The position numbers were made by a program, and so were the translations under genes. Below, one piece after another: positions 21,630-34,969 of a stretch of 64,000 bases of DNA (positions are counted from its first letter, which is position 1; the number at the start of each line of letters is the position of its first letter). Origin of the DNA: Berberis thunbergii (taxonomy: Eukaryota > Streptophyta > Magnoliopsida > Ranunculales > Berberidaceae); assembly GCA_003290165.1 (NCBI GenBank), contig QNQO01000508.1, positions 372,001 through 436,000 on the forward strand. The letters run 5' to 3'. The notes under the pieces were generated by a model, which was given only the letters and a program-made list of their open reading frames with translations, was not told the origin of the DNA and ran no database searches.

Positions 21630-21747
21630 TGAAGAGATGGCTCATGGGACAGCGTGCGAGATATGATGGCGATGCAAAATCCAAAAAATGTGTGCAAGAA
21701 GCGAACGGGCAAGCAAAATATCTAGACACCAACTCGTGAAAAACAAC

Positions 21748-22380
<633 letters not shown>

Positions 22381-22382
22381 GT

Positions 22383-23015
22383 TGATGATACATAAAAATG
22401 GTCATACCTCTAAGCCACACACGTGTCATGATGATCTCGAGGAAATATGGGTCCAGCACTGAACCGACCCAAGTTGTTCTAAGCCCATTCAATTTTGTCT
22501 GCTAGGCAGATCTAAACTCTCACAGCATGCTAAACCCACACGTCTCACAACTATCCTCAATACCCATAAGTCGTACTAAGGCAAGTATCTCGAGGATCAG
22601 CTTCGAACGGGCAACTACAACTGCTTTCTGCTTCCTATTAGGAAGCAAATACTAGAGTACATTCCACACAGGGAAACTCTCTTCGACGGATTACTCTCAC
22701 ATCGGAAATTATCGCCCGCGTACCTAGAAGCACGGAGCTAACAGGGAACTTCCCTCCTACAACACGACTCCTAATTAGAGGAGGATCTCCACGAATATCT
22801 CCTTCCTAAACTACACCAACGATGACTTGGTAAAACTAGGAGGTTGGTAAATTATGAAATTCCCTGTTACAACATCACACCTTCCTCAGATCCATGTCTG
22901 ACTTTAGCATCGGAGTGCCATCGGCCACCACAACGGTGGTTCGTGCCTCACGTGTGCTACTTATGCAGGTCAGTAAAAACCAGGTTAGAGTAGGGAGCCA
23001 AAAATAACTGCATTA
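22383..23015 (+). repeat. 5' LTR of element B
   Basis: 633 bp. Contains the block tttagcatcggagtgccatc, then ggccaccacaacggtggttc, shared with LTR C and, in weaker form, LTR A. Confidence 0.85.
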
Positions 23016-23090
23016 GTTTGGCGCCTTCCGTGGGGACGACAAAGTTCTTAAATTTACACTAAGTGTCGTATCCTTTCAAAACATAGAAAG

Positions 23091-23800
23091 ATGGTGACCA
23101 CTAAGTCTTGCAACGGTGGAAAACCAGGGGACACATCAAACATTTTGTCCCTACTCCCCCCTGTTCAACAGTTCCTATCGCGCATGAACAGCAGCAGCAC
23201 CAACAAGCCCTAAGGAGCCATCGGTCAACGGAATATGTGTGTTTCATAGAGCGCACCCCACGTCTGAACTTTTCAACAAGTCCAAAACAAGGTTTCTATG
23301 AAATATGAAAATCCAAGCGATACATGGCGAACAACCGACACAACAAGGTGGGAAACAAGGCCCATCTTCACCACTGGTATTTACGAAGGAAAACGCCGAA
23401 ATGTACAACTCCCACACAACAATGCCTTGGTGATAATGGTTTCTGTGGCAGGCTGGGAGGTACGGAGATCCTTAGTTGACACTGGAAGGTAACGTCTTAT
23501 TTCTCCACACGTTCCACAACTTGCAACTGGAAAAGACAACGCTGACCCCTGATAATCGCCCAGTGATCGACTTCAGTGGTGAAAGGCTGCTCCTGGTGGG
23601 AAAGATACATCTGACTACAACGGCAGTATAACAACCAACTTAGAAAACCCTGTTTCAAGAATTCATAGTGATCAACGCGCCTTCGACATATAACGTGGTC
23701 CTAGGTAGACCCTGGATACACTAGATGAAAGCAGCGGTCTCCACCCTGCATCAATGCGTCAAGTAACGAACAAGTCGAGCTATCGGTACACTGAAAGACG
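23091..23800 (+). pseudogene. Gag remnant and protease of element B
   Basis: ATG at 23091 encodes MVTTKSCNGGKPGDTSN, like element C's gag start. After about 60 codons the gag core is missing: only about 200 bp separate the gag start from protease sequence, so a large internal deletion is likely. Protease: PHNNALVIMVSVAGWEVRRS, then LVDTGR (23425-23490). The aspartic active site reads D-T-G, followed by R where a small residue would be usual, and then a frame change. The region up to 23800 continues in broken form (YNVVLGRPW at about 23693-23720, a typical protease C-terminal block). Confidence 0.7.
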
Positions 23801-23829
23801 ACAAAGTAGCTGCCAGGGAGTGTCAGTAC

Positions 23830-25060
23830 ATGACGTCCCTACAACTCGGTGATTTCGAATCAGCGACTGGCCTATCGGCTAAGATGACTTTCTACTTTGA
23901 CCAAAGTGTAGGAGGGGAACAACTGATCCCTGAAAATGAAGCACCGATAAGCCCTTGGGGCAGACCTAACGCCGGACAACCAAAAGAAGAAACCATTGAG
24001 GCCTACCTTGATAGCCCTCACATTAGAAAAGCCATTCAGATCGGATCTTGCATGAGCGAGGTAATAACGAAGCAACTCACAGAGCTAATGCATCATAACC
24101 AGGACATTTTCGCCTGGACCATGCAAAACATGGTGGGCATCGACCCATCAATAATAACCCATCGCCTTGAGGTGGACCCATCAAAGAAAACTATTAAGAA
24201 GAGACCCGTGGCATCCGAAAGAAATGTGATCATAAACGAGGAGGTACAACGTTTGCTCAACTCTGGCATGATCAAGGAAATACAGTACCCCAACTGACCT
24301 AAACAAAGGCTACACAAAGGACAGCTTCCCACTTCCATGCATCGATCAGGTTGTGAACGCCACTTCATGGCACAACCAATTCAGCTTCATGGACTCATAC
24401 TCAGGCTATAATCAAATATTGATGCACCCCCCAGATCAAGAGAAAATATCTTTCATAAAAGAAAGAGGGATATATTGCTATAAGGTGATGTCAGTCAGCT
24501 TGAAGAATGCAAGCGCTACATACTAGCGACTAGTTAACCAGATGTTCAAAGAACAAATCGATAGAAACATAGAGGTCTACATAGACGACATGCTGGTCAA
24601 ATGCCTCGATAGCTCTGACCATGTGCACGACCTCACTGAAGCGTTTGACCAACTGAAGAAATACCAGATGAAGCTCAACCCACAAAAATGCATGTTCGAA
24701 GTCGAGTCTAGAAAATTCCTTGGCTATACAGTAAATAAAAGAGGAATTGAGGCCAACCCAAAACAGATTCAGGCCCTCTCGACATGAAAGCCTCGGCCAA
24801 CATCAGAGACGTTCAAAGCCTGATTGGAAGGGTAGCAGCACTCAACAGATTCATATCAAAATCTTTTGACAAATGCTTGCCTTTCTTTAAGATACTACGG
24901 GGAAGCAAAGGGTTCTCGTGGAACGAAGAGTGCGAACAAGCCTTTCAAAACCTAAAAGCATACATGGGGAGCCCAGAGATACTCATGAAGCCAGCAATAG
25001 GAGAAACACCTTACTTGTACTTGTTTGTTTTTGAATACGCTGTCAGTTCAGCCCTCGTAT
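23830..25060 (+). pseudogene. Reverse transcriptase of element B
   Basis: 23830-24297 encodes the RT N-terminal region (DIFAWTMQNMVGIDPSIITH, then VQRLLNSGMIKEIQYPN). After a frame change, 24310-24540 encodes KDSFPLPCIDQVVNATSWHN and FSFMDSYSGYNQI. 24541-24787 holds the catalytic box VYIDDMLVK (YIDD at 24578-24589) and FLGYTVNKRGIEANPKQI. 24784-25062 gives the thumb/connection (SLIGRVAALNRFISKSFDKC). Several stops (24296, 24786, 25060) break it, so no enzyme can be made. Confidence 0.88.
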
Positions 25061-25760
25061 AGGACAATCGAGGAACTCAGAGGCTAGTATATTACACCAA
25101 CAAAACCTTCATGGAAGCAGAGGCACACTATCCGGATCTGGAAAAGTTAGCTCTGGCATTGGTCGTATCCTATAGGAAAATGAGGCCCTATTTTTCGGCC
25201 CACTCCATAACGGTCCTGACAAAGCATCCACTCCGCTCGGTACTGCATAAACCTGAGCTATCAGGCAGGATGGTGTAATGGTCGGTAGAACTCGGATAGT
25301 TTGACATAAACTACGCTCCAAGAACCGCCATCGAAGCCCAAGCGCTGACAAACTTCATTGCCGAATTCACCAACGGACAAGAACCAAAGTCAAATCACAA
25401 CCCTCGAACCCTAATGCCCAAGCATGGATCTTGCGCTGCGACGAACCCTCGACTAGAAAAGCGAACGGAGCAAGAATCACGCTCCGTTCCCCCAGCGGCT
25501 TCTCTCTTGAAAAGGCAGTCAGGTTCGGATATGAGGTCCTCCTATCCGACCTAAAACTAGGATTAGGAATCGGTATAGAACGCCTGATAGCTTATAGCGA
25601 CTCAAAGCTGGTAGTCAACCAAGTCAAAGGAAATTTCAACAGCAAGGACCCCCGCATGATAGCCCACCGCGACAATTGCTTGGCATAATAGGCAGGTTCA
25701 AGAGCTGTGAACTCACGTAGTGCCCCAAATATGACAACAAAAGAGCCAATGAGCTAGCCA
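25020..25760 (+). pseudogene. RNase H and second (archaeal-type) RNase H of element B
   Basis: First domain (25020-25370): RLVYYTNKTFMEAEAHYPDL, then EKLALALVVSYRKMRPYF and FDINYAPRTAIEAQALTNFI, the usual Ty3/Gypsy RNase H ending. Second domain (25430-25760): GYEVLLSDLKLGLGIGIERL, then IAYSDSKLVVNQVKGNF, an additional RNase H as known from Tat elements. Stops at 25060, 25276 and 25686 interrupt them. Confidence 0.8.
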
Positions 25761-25859
25761 AAGAAGCCTCAGCCTCCGATGAAGTCTCAAGTGGCCTCGT
25801 TGAATATCAACGACAATCGAGCATCAATGAAGGAAAATATACAGATATTTGTGCTGCAA

Positions 25860-27107
25860 AAATGCAACAAAATTGGATGACCCCGATACTGGAATATATA
25901 GCAACCAGAGCCCTGCCAACTAAAAAGATTGAAACAAGAAGGCTTAAAAATAGAGCAGTAAGGTATACTCTCCTAAACGAAAAGTTATATAGGAGATCAG
26001 TGACAAGGCCCCTCCTCCGATGTCTATCGCCTTCAGAAGCAGGCCAAGTCTTAGGAACAATCCACAACGGTATATGCAGGAATCACCCAAGTGGGAGAAC
26101 CCTCGCCCATTAAGCCCTGATTTTAGGGTACTATTAATCGACCATGCAACAAGACGCCAAAGATACCGTACTCAAATGCAACAAGTATCAGAGGTTCGTA
26201 CCATATACCCATGTGTCGGCTCAACCAATGACTCCAATAACTAGCCCACCATGGCCATTTACACAATGGGAAATGGACATCGTCAGGCCACTACAACATC
26301 GGTAGATAAAAAATTTCTTTTTGTTGCCGTTGACTACTTTACTAAGTTGGTCGAGGCTGAGCCCTTATCAAAATATCGGGCAGAGCCAGATTGAAAATTT
26401 CATATGGGCCGCAATCGTCTGCAGATTTGACATCCTCGAGGTATTGGTTAGTGACAACGAAAATCAGTTCAAAGGTAGTAGGTCAAAGAACTGTGTGAGA
26501 GACTGGGTATCAATCACCACTTTTCCTCACCTGGACATCCCCAAGCTAATGGCCAAACTGAAGTTACAAACCGGACGATCCTAGAAGTCATCAAAAGAAA
26601 GCTCGACGCAATCAAAGGAAATTGGGTTCCAGAGATACCAAGAATACTTTGGGCATATCGAACAACTAAAAGAGCCCCTATCGGAGAGACCCCTTTTGCC
26701 CTAGCATACGGGTTTAAAGCAATGGTTCTGATAGAGCTCGAGGTGCCAACCTTCCGAACAAAAGAGTTCAAACCAGACGGCAATGACGAAGCCTTGCGCG
26801 TGGGACTAGACCTCCTCGATGATAAATGGGATCTAGCCTCCACCAAGATAGCCGCCTACCAACAACGGATGGCGCAATACTACAACAAGAAGGTCAAGCA
26901 ATGGGAATTAAAGGTGGGAGACTGGTTACTAAGGAAGACCCAGCAAAACACAAAAGAAGCCAAAGCGGGAAAGCTAAATCCGAACTAGGAAAGACCTTAT
27001 AGAGTTACCAAAGTCAGCAAACCTGGAACGTACTGGCCGAAAAATGTCGACGGTGACGGGCTTAAACGACCATTGAATGTAGAGCACCTCAAAAAATATT
27101 ATCAATA
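25860..27107 (+). pseudogene. Integrase of element B
   Basis: 25862-26113 covers the region before the zinc-binding domain. A degraded zinc-binding HHCC region follows (26040-26200), then SPPWPFTQWEMDIVRPL (26243-26293; first catalytic Asp in MDIV), VSDNENQF (26448-26471; second Asp), and, near the C-terminus, YYNKKVKQWELKVGDWLLRK (26878-26937). YRVTKVSKPGTYWP and PLNVEHLKKYYQ close the gene at about 27107. Many stops and frameshifts between 26120 and 26720. Confidence 0.8.
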
Positions 27108-27189
27108 AAATATTTTGTTTTTACCAAATTTTCCACTGTTGTCCATTACAACCCTCGACCATCACGACTATGACCAGACTCAAATATCA
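27108..27189. other. Spacer after integrase of element B
   Basis: Short non-coding stretch before the tandem repeats begin. Confidence 0.5.
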
Positions 27190-28060
27190 CCCCAAAGCCT
27201 AATCCGCTTCGCGCGGATCATGACGGCTGAGAAAGTGGGAGTCTAGTTAGCTCTAGTCCACTGATGATGACGACTCGCCAAGGGATCATTGCTCTCAATA
27301 TATACAATGATCGCCAAACTTGCCAGATAAGCTCAATCAGTTCACGACTGATGACGACGGCTTCTGGTGCACAAAGCCTAATCTCCTTTGCACAGATTAC
27401 GATGACGTAGAAAGTGGGAGTCCAGTCAACACTGATCCGTTGATGACGATGACTCACCAAAGGATCATTGCTCTCAATACAAACAATGATCGCTGAACTT
27501 GCCAAGTAAGCTTAGTCAATTCGCGACTAATGACGACGGCTTCTGGTGCCCAAAGCCTAATCTACTTCATGCGGATCATGACGGCTGAGGGAGTGGGATT
27601 CCATTGAGTGTTGGTCCACTGATGACGATGACTCGCCAAGGGATCATTACTCTTAATACAGACAATAATCGTTGAACTTAATAGGTAAGCTCAGTCAGTT
27701 CGCGACTGATGACGACGGCTTCTGATACCTAAAGCCTAATTCGCTTCGCGAGGATCACGACGACTGAGGAAGTGGGAGTCTAGTCTACGCTGGTCCAATG
27801 ATGACGACGACTCACCAAGGGATCATTGTTCTCAATACAGACAATGAACGTTGAACTTGCCAGGTAAGCTCAGTCAATTCGCGACTGGTGACGATGACTT
27901 TTAGTACCCAAAGCCTAATCTGCTTTGTGCGGATCACGATGGTTGAGAAAGTGGGAGTCTATTCAGCATTGGTCCATTGATGATGATGACTCGCCAAGGG
28001 ATCATTGCTAATGATCACCGATCTTACTCGGCAAGCTTAGCCAGTTCGCAACTAACAACG
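27190..28060 (+). repeat. Tandem repeat block of element B (about 180-bp units)
   Basis: About five units of roughly 180 bp, each with aaagcctaatcygcttcgcg, gatgacgactcgccaaggga and ttcgcgactgatgacgacgg. Located downstream of pol, in the place of the shorter-unit arrays of A and D. Unit size is in the range of plant satellites. Confidence 0.88.
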
Positions 28061-28142
28061 ACGACTTCGGGCACACGAGATCTAATCCACTCAATACGGA
28101 TCACAAAGGCTGAAGGGATAAAAGCATAAGTCCACTAACACT

Positions 28143-28685
28143 CAGTGTTCTAAAAATCGCTAGGCAGTGGGTGGGCGGCCAGCAGGTGCCTAGCGCCTAG
28201 GCGGTTTTAGATTTTGTATTATAATTTTCATAATTTACAAAAATTTAGCATAATACATTAATATTTTATCAATTACTTCCAATTTAATGCCAGAATAGTA
28301 ATACATATGAAAAATTAATAAACATGAAAAATTAAGCTTACATTAAAATTTATAATAGCATAAGTTGCATAACATAGAGTTTCAACAACATAGAGGAAAA
28401 AAAACATACTTGAAAGTTGATAGTTGAACTTGAAATGCTAGGCCTCTATCTCTTCTTCAGATCCTTCCATTTCAACAACTCTCTCCGTGTCAGACTCAAA
28501 CTCAACATCCTCCTCCCCTTCTCCTTCCCCTTCAGTGTCCTCATCAGATACAAAAAAATGCCCAGACCCGCCCAGAACCCGCCTAGGCTCCCTGACCGAT
28601 TTTTCCCTCCGCCCAGCAACTAGTCTTGGCGTCTCTCTACCTACTAGTGCCTAGGCGGCCGCCCAGGCCGCTTTTTACAACACTG
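28143..28685. mobile_element. hAT-type non-autonomous element (MITE-like) inside element B
   Basis: Ends CAGTGTTCTAAAAATCG (left) and, on the other strand, CAGTGTTGTAAAAAGCG (right) form inverted repeats. The 8-bp target duplication CTAACACT is perfect (28135-28142 and 28686-28693), as hAT transposases make. Subterminal DNA is rich in gcctaggcggc words. The interior includes a short open frame (28417-28623) that lacks family similarity; no transposase. Confidence 0.93.
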
Positions 28686-28960
28686 CTAACACTTAGTAAG
28701 TTGTTACAGGCAACGACTAAGGAAGCCTAGTCAATCTTTGACCAACAACGATTGCTGTTGGTTAAACCCTAACCTGTAACATGAACAACTTAAGGCAACA
28801 ATATATTTTGTCTGACGAAGATAAGCATTCCAGCTAGCGATCAAAACTCTACGGTCTACGAAGTGACTAAAATAAACACGACAATATGAGACAAAAATAA
28901 CACTTTCATTCAAAAACTTGTCTATATATTATCTTTCCAAGAGAACACATTACAATCACT

Positions 28961-30260
28961 CTAAGGAGAAGCATCCTCCTCATTACTATGCCTCGTGAAG
29001 CTAGTGCCCTCCTTTAGATTGATCGGCTCGAAAGCAGCCTTCTTGTTGCGAGTGAAATCAAGGTCATTGCAGGGATGCTCTACCCTCCATGCCCTAACGG
29101 TTAGTGACAATGCCAGAAGCCTGCAACCTACCTTCCAAAGAGTTCGCTCAATAAAGAGTGTTCGAATATGACGTACGCAAGTCCGCGAAGGCCTTCTCCA
29201 AAGCAAACACCCTTCTACAGGCTTTGAGGTGCGTCAAAATAGGACCATATGACTCCAGAGCACAAGTAGCCATTCCAATACTGCGATGACGCAAAATCTC
29301 AACACGTGGTCCAGCTTCTTTCCTCGCTAAATCAACAGGGGGAATCAGAGTGTCTAGCGAAAGACCTCGACCCCCAAAGGGTGTCGCCTGTGTAGACCGT
29401 GACATACTAGGGGGAGAGGTTGCCCTTACAGAAGTTTTCCTCTTCTTCCAATTCAGCGAGCTCGAAGGGACTGGGCAAGGCTAAACTTCTCTTTCTCGTG
29501 CGACGAGAAACCACCCCTTAGCTAATGAACCTGACATGGGTTGAGAACCATAAGAACATTGCAGTAGACCGTAGTGTGAAACATTGCCTAACATTATGAC
29601 CTCCTCAAAAGAAGTCAAAGGAAGCTTGAGAAACTCCCCCTCTACCCATTTCTCTTCCTCGCCGAGAGACGAATTAACGAACCTCTCTAAAACAAAATAA
29701 CAACGTCCAAACTAGTATCACAGAAGTGACATGCAAAATATGCATACACTGACGATCAAAAGACTCACAAAGATCAAACTGGAAGTATTGAGACACTCTA
29801 CGATTTTTGAGCTTGAAGTAACCAGAATTCGCCGAAGCAAAGAACCATTGCTTTTCCAAAGATTCGGTGTTGTCCGCCACCAATTGTAGATAGTGAGGAC
29901 ACTTCAATACATAGATACCCCTGGAATCCAACTGAGCCTTGGTTAGGTGATGGATCACCAACGAGGATGAATGATGATCAACGTCATGAGCACTCAAAAG
30001 AATTGTGAGCAGTATCTTGAACCCGCTCGGCACCATTTGAGTGGGGGGCATTTGAAAATGAGCAAAAAAGCACCTGACATCATCTGGCATAGGAAGTCGG
30101 AGCCCGAACTCGAACATATCTCGGTGCAAGCCTATGAACCGATGAGGAGGCACAGTCAGACCTAAAACTCCAAACGCTGGAACAATTTGCAAATCTTTCG
30201 AAAAATGGTACAAACTACGAAGCCGGATCAACTCATTTTTGTTGACAAAACTACCTACAA
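28961..30260 (-). pseudogene. Antisense ORF of element B
   Basis: Reads right to left. 30231-29674 (185 codons) encodes YHFSKDLQIVPAFGVLGLTV, FEFGLRLPMPDDVRCFFAHF, then QMPPTQMVPSGFKILLTILL, the same protein family as element A's antisense ORF (there VLFWEYLNFLGIPPAQMCPN). Downstream, 29405-28961 keeps charged and helical sequence after frame changes. Function unknown. The conserved block is the 'putative gypsy-type transposon' family known from Tat elements. Confidence 0.7.
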
Positions 30261-30567
30261 AGAAATTGATACAAGAAGGGATAACGGGTCTTTGGAATAA
30301 AATTTAACGTTATCGGCCATTGGAAGATGGAACAAATACTACGACTCAAGAAGATAACGCAAATAACAGTGGGGAAATCCTCCTCAAGACAGTGAATATT
30401 TATAGGGAATGCAAAACACACTTTCCCTCCTCAAGCAGTCGCGTACCCATTAATGTCATGCGTCGCTCAAGATGAACAATTCGAGTCCAATCATCACAAC
30501 GATACAGTTGTCTTTTCAAATAGTCAGTAGACCGACTTAACACCCCACTAACTCGGGGGGGAGTAAC

Positions 30568-31237
30568 TGATGATAAATAAATTTTGTCATACCTCTAAGC
30601 CACATACATGTCATGATGATCTCGAGGAAGTACGGGCCCTAGCATCAGCCCAACACTGAATAGGCCCAAGCGGTTCTAAGCCCGCTCAATTCAATCCGCC
30701 ACGCGAACCTGAACCCTCACAACATGCTAGGCCCACACGTCTCACAACTATCCTCAATACCCATAAGTCATGCTAAGGCAAGTATCTCGAGGATCAGCTT
30801 CGGACAGGAAGCTACAATTGTTCACTGCTTCCAACTAGGAAGCAAATACCAAAGTACATTCATCAGAGGGAAACTCTATTTGACGGATTACTTTCGCATT
30901 GTGATTTATCTCCTGCGTATCTAAGTGCACGGAGCTAACAGGGAACTTCCCTCCTACAGCACGACTCTTAGTTAGAAGAGGATCTCCACGAAGATCTCCT
31001 TCCTAAACTCTGCCTACGATGGCCTAGTAGAACCAGGACTCCTTGCGCTATAAATAAGACATGAGGTTGGTAAGCTAAGGTACACTACAAATTTCCTGTT
31101 ACAGCATTACGCCTCCCTTAGATCCATGTCTGACTTTAGCATCGGAGTGTCATCGGCCACCACAACGGTGGTTCGTGGCTCACGTGTGCTACTTGTGCAG
31201 GTCAACAAGTCAGCAACGAGCAAAAAATGACTACATC

Positions 31238-31238
<1 letters not shown>
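30568..31238 (+). repeat. 3' LTR of element B
   Basis: 671 bp, TGATGATAAATA...GACTACATCA, followed by (AAT)n. Includes about 40 bp (a TATA-like tataaataagac region at about 31050) absent from the left LTR. Confidence 0.85.
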
Positions 31239-31313
<75 letters not shown>

Positions 31314-31314
31314 G
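31239..31314. repeat. (AAT)n microsatellite right of element B
   Basis: About 25 AAT units ending in agttaattac. Confidence 0.97.
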
Positions 31315-31445
31315 TTAATTACTTAGTTAAGTTGTATGTGTACAAATGCATTATTTGTTTTTTCAGTTTTCTTAATTTGAAAGAATTAACTGTCCAACTG
31401 TTTAACCATCAACAAGAAATTTCACTCTAGTTTTTTATTTTCGTG

Positions 31446-32420
31446 TTATTTATATGCAACTCTATTTGGCTCTTATTTTAATCATTAATTGAGTTTGACC
31501 ATATTTTCTAAAAAATATGTTAAGCCAATCACGTTGACTGGTCAAGTGAAATGATGGACCAAAATACCCTAGCTAGAATGCACATGTAGGCTTCATAAGA
31601 CAACTAAATGGCTTGGATTTGCAATGCCCGTTTTGAAGTGATCCCAAAAATATGTTAAAAAAAAAACTTTCACCTCTATCTCTCCCTACCCCATCTTCTC
31701 TGCAACGCGCCACCCTCCCCGACCTATCAAATCCCCCTTATCTTTAGAAAGATCCCTAGTGATCTTGTTCTCCATCTTGAGATCATTCGAAATTTTCCTA
31801 GCTCGACTCCACCCAAATCCCATGGACGTACTAAGCTGGTACTCTACTTGCTCGTTGTTCAGGAACATGAGCGCATTTTATGCTCAAACCTCTAACCTGC
31901 ATTGAAATAGAAGAAGAAATTAGTGGGGTTGTCGGGAAAAGAATGAAAAACCCAAAAAGATGGAAAATTTGTACCTTCTGAGGGTTTGGGTTCGAATATT
32001 TACATAATTGGAGTTTTAATTGGTTGTGTTTGTCGCAAAGAGAGAGAAATACAATTTTAGTTTACACTTAGAGATGGATGGGTGTCGGGGTAGTAATGAG
32101 TGATGAGATGAAGGAAGGGGAATGAATGGGTTGGGGAGGATGGTGACTTGCAAATAAGATATAAAAAAGAAGGGCTTTCTTTTTCCTTTTTTTCACCATG
32201 GGGTCACTTCGAGATGAGCATTGCAAATCTAAGTTAATGGATTCATTATGGTTGGTTTATGAAGCTTGCACATGTAAGGCATGTGCATTCTGGCTGGGGT
32301 CTTTTGGTCCATCATTAAACTTTGATTAGTCAACATAAGTAATTTAACATTTATATTAGAAAATGAGGCCAGACTCAATTATAATTTAAAATTGGGGCAA
32401 ATAGAGTTACATATAACTAA
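31446..32420. mobile_element. DNA element with about 200-bp terminal inverted repeats (Mutator-like)
   Basis: The segment 31446-31650 and the reverse complement of 32420-32205 align along their length: both carry gcaactctatttg, then aattgagtttgacc, gatggaccaaaa and agaatgcacatg in order. Long inverted repeats without transposase suggest a Mutator-like or foldback element. I could not find a convincing 9-bp target duplication. The central 550 bp holds a minus-strand open frame (31868-31686, MFLNNEQVEYQLSTSMGFGW) preceded by an acceptor-like ttcaatgcag, so a captured gene piece is possible. Confidence 0.65.
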
Positions 32421-32508
32421 TGGCGACCAAATTCACAATAAGCATTTTCTTTTTTTTGATTCTAAAACTACTAGCTAGTTACAAAGAATGATCAGCAACG
32501 AAAGTACT

Positions 32509-33953
32509 TGATATTCACGTAATTATTACACAATATATCCTTTAATTTATATATGTTAGTGTTTTGATTATTATATTTTATTCTAATTATTTCATTTTCA
32601 TATTTTTGTAGGAATTTGAGCGTAAACGATGAAATCGCGTTAAGGTGGCAATTTGAAGAATGATCAATTGGTTGGTTCAAATGGCGGTACAAAGTAACGG
32701 GTGACAAGTTCACCTATTACCTAAGCACAAGTCCGAAAGTTAACCTAAAGCCCATACCCAACCTAACTAGGAGAGGGGAGAAAACCCTTTTTAGGGTGTT
32801 GAACTCTCCCCTTTCCTGTCGGCTCCCCTTCCACCTAACCAATCCATCCTGCCAATGATCCTCGATCGATAGGAGGACCGGCAGTGCAACCACCTCGCCA
32901 ACCACCATCTCCACCGTAGCTTCTTCCCTTCATCTTCAACGAATAGCCAACTCATCACCACCATCACCGTCCCCTGTTTCTCATTCACAACACCACTGTC
33001 CACACATCAGCCAACACAGCTACACCTCTCGCTCCCAACCACCGTCACAAACAGCCACCATCGATAATCAGAGTTCTCTCCGGTTCCTGTCATAGACAAA
33101 AGACACAATAGGGAGGACTCCTCCCTCACAAACCCAGTCCCTCTCTCTCGTTTTACAGTTTCTCATCCCTTCCTCCTCCATCTTTCCCTAATCCTTCTTC
33201 TCGGATCAACCATAGACCACGCCTGCCCCCGTCCCTATTTCTCTCCCTCCGTTCTCGTATTTTCTCTCTTTCGTTTCTCCCTGATCTCTCTTTCGCTCTT
33301 ACAGGACTAGCAGCAACGAAGAAGATCTAAATGGAGCAAGCAGCAGCGGAAGCGCAGAGCAAGCGAGCTTATTGGAAATGAAGGCGCGGAGAAAAGAGGA
33401 GGGAAAAGATATTTGAATTAGTTCACTATTTGCACCCCTAGATTCTATTAGAGCCACCACAACCATTTGCACTTTTCTCAGACACGTGCTCATCCATGAA
33501 CTGATGGATTTCAACTCCTGTGATGTTGTGACGCCATCCACATGAACTTTAAAATAAACCTGTGATTGTGAGTGTCGTAGAAAGACATGCAGTGCTAGGG
33601 GTTTATGCCTTTGCTGAAATCAATTGCGAACTTAGATTAATCTGTAGGTTAGTCATGTTAATTCTTGAAAACAATAATTTGGATTACACCAATAACGAAG
33701 AACCTGTGGTAGATTTGATGTCTCGGTCCACTCTTTTATCATCTTACCAGTTTAATGTTAGTTGTTCAATTTAGTAATTTTCATCAGCTGCAACCCCCAA
33801 ATCTAAATTAGTTTAAATAAGTCTTAGAATTCGACTGTCTCGTCAATCCTTGTGGGATCGACCCGTATTTGCCATTGTCTACTAGTTAGACAGCCGTGGT
33901 ATTTCAAGTAATGTTTATTAGCTTATTAATTTAGGTTAATAAAATCACCATCA
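32509..33953 (+). repeat. 5' LTR of element E
   Basis: 1,445 bp. Relative to the right LTR it lacks about 240 bp near 33541 but keeps the first 290 bp, which the right one has lost. Confidence 0.85.
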
Positions 33954-34969
33954 AGTTTTTGGCGCAGTTGCTGGGGATTGTAACGGTACAATCAAAATCT
34001 AGGATTTTTTTTGCTAGTTTATAAATTAGGTTTAATTTTCTTTTTATGAACAGTGTTATGAGTCACTTTCTTATTTGTTTTATTTTCTTGAATTTGAATT
34101 ATTTTTGCCGGCGGTCACACACATAGGAGCTCAAGTGGGAATGAAGTGAAATATTGTGATTCGCAAGGAAACTCTCAATAATTGACTTCTATCCGGCGTC
34201 ACAAGTAACCCCAAAAAGGCTCGCACCAGAGGTAACTTCTACCCACCGCATCTGCATGCGGTTTTTTTGTGATCACTTGTGTCTAGCTTGTTCTAGATAG
34301 TATTGCATGCAAATTTGAATAGTAACAGGATTGAGTTGAAACTTCGATGCCCTATCCCTCGAATAGTTTAATCAACATCTATTTTAGGGTTAGGAACCTA
34401 GGCCTTCCCTATTTAAAATTTGTAGCAAGTAATTATCTAGGATAGGTGTGACGCTCATAAGGACCCTCTTTGGATGTTTGATAGCTTAAAGTGGTCGAGT
34501 GAAGGAACATATCCCATCTGGGAACAGTTCTTGAACTGGCATTTTACTTTGAGCTAGATAGTAGAAAAAGATGTAGGAGCAACTCTGTAGTGGCAGATTG
34601 ATAGAAAATTATCGTGCCTCTCCCACGGTTAGGTAAATTTAATTAAATTTCAGCCATGCATTAGTAAAGAAAAGCTCTAAGGCCGCCTGCCATTCATTTT
34701 GTTTGTGCATCATTTAGGGTTCCGTTGTTTTTTTTTTTTTTGAGTTAGGTCATCTTCATATAGCGATTAGGCTTGCATTTAAAAAAAAATATATTAAATT
34801 TAATAAAAAATTGAAGCCTGTTTAGGAGTGTTGACTTTGAACCTTAGTTATCCAGTAGTTTATGCATACCTGGGTGCGTCATTCTAAGATTAGACTTGTC
34901 CGACAAGAATTCGAGGAGTTCTTTGAAGTCGTCGTTACCTATTTAAGTTCATCATCTTTATCCACTGAG
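33954..34969 (+). promoter_or_regulatory. Primer-binding site and leader of element E
   Basis: TGGCGCAGTTGCTGGGGA lies at 33960-33977, six bases after the LTR. It resembles the site of Athila elements (TGGCGCCGTTGCC-type). The remaining 1 kb is a non-coding leader with poly-T and poly-A runs (34730-34790). Confidence 0.75.

Larger units (their letters stand above)
22383..31238 (+). mobile_element. Tat-type Ty3/Gypsy LTR retrotransposon B (degenerate)
   Basis: LTRs 22383-23015 and 30568-31238 share sequence throughout (TGATGATA...; ends CATTA/CATCA). Primer site GTTTGGCGCCTTCCGTGGGG follows at 23016, and a polypurine tract (actcgggggggagtaac) precedes the right LTR. Order: shortened gag, protease, reverse transcriptase, RNase H, a second RNase H, integrase, tandem repeats, antisense ORF. 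All genes carry stops or frameshifts. A 543-bp hAT-type insertion (28143-28685) lies in the 3' region. The two-RNase-H order with an antisense ORF marks the Tat lineage. Confidence 0.9.

Noticed and set aside
28417..28623. Open frame with proline- and phenylalanine-rich end
   Set aside because: Internal to the hAT-type MITE and reaching into its gcctaggcggc-rich end; not a plausible gene.
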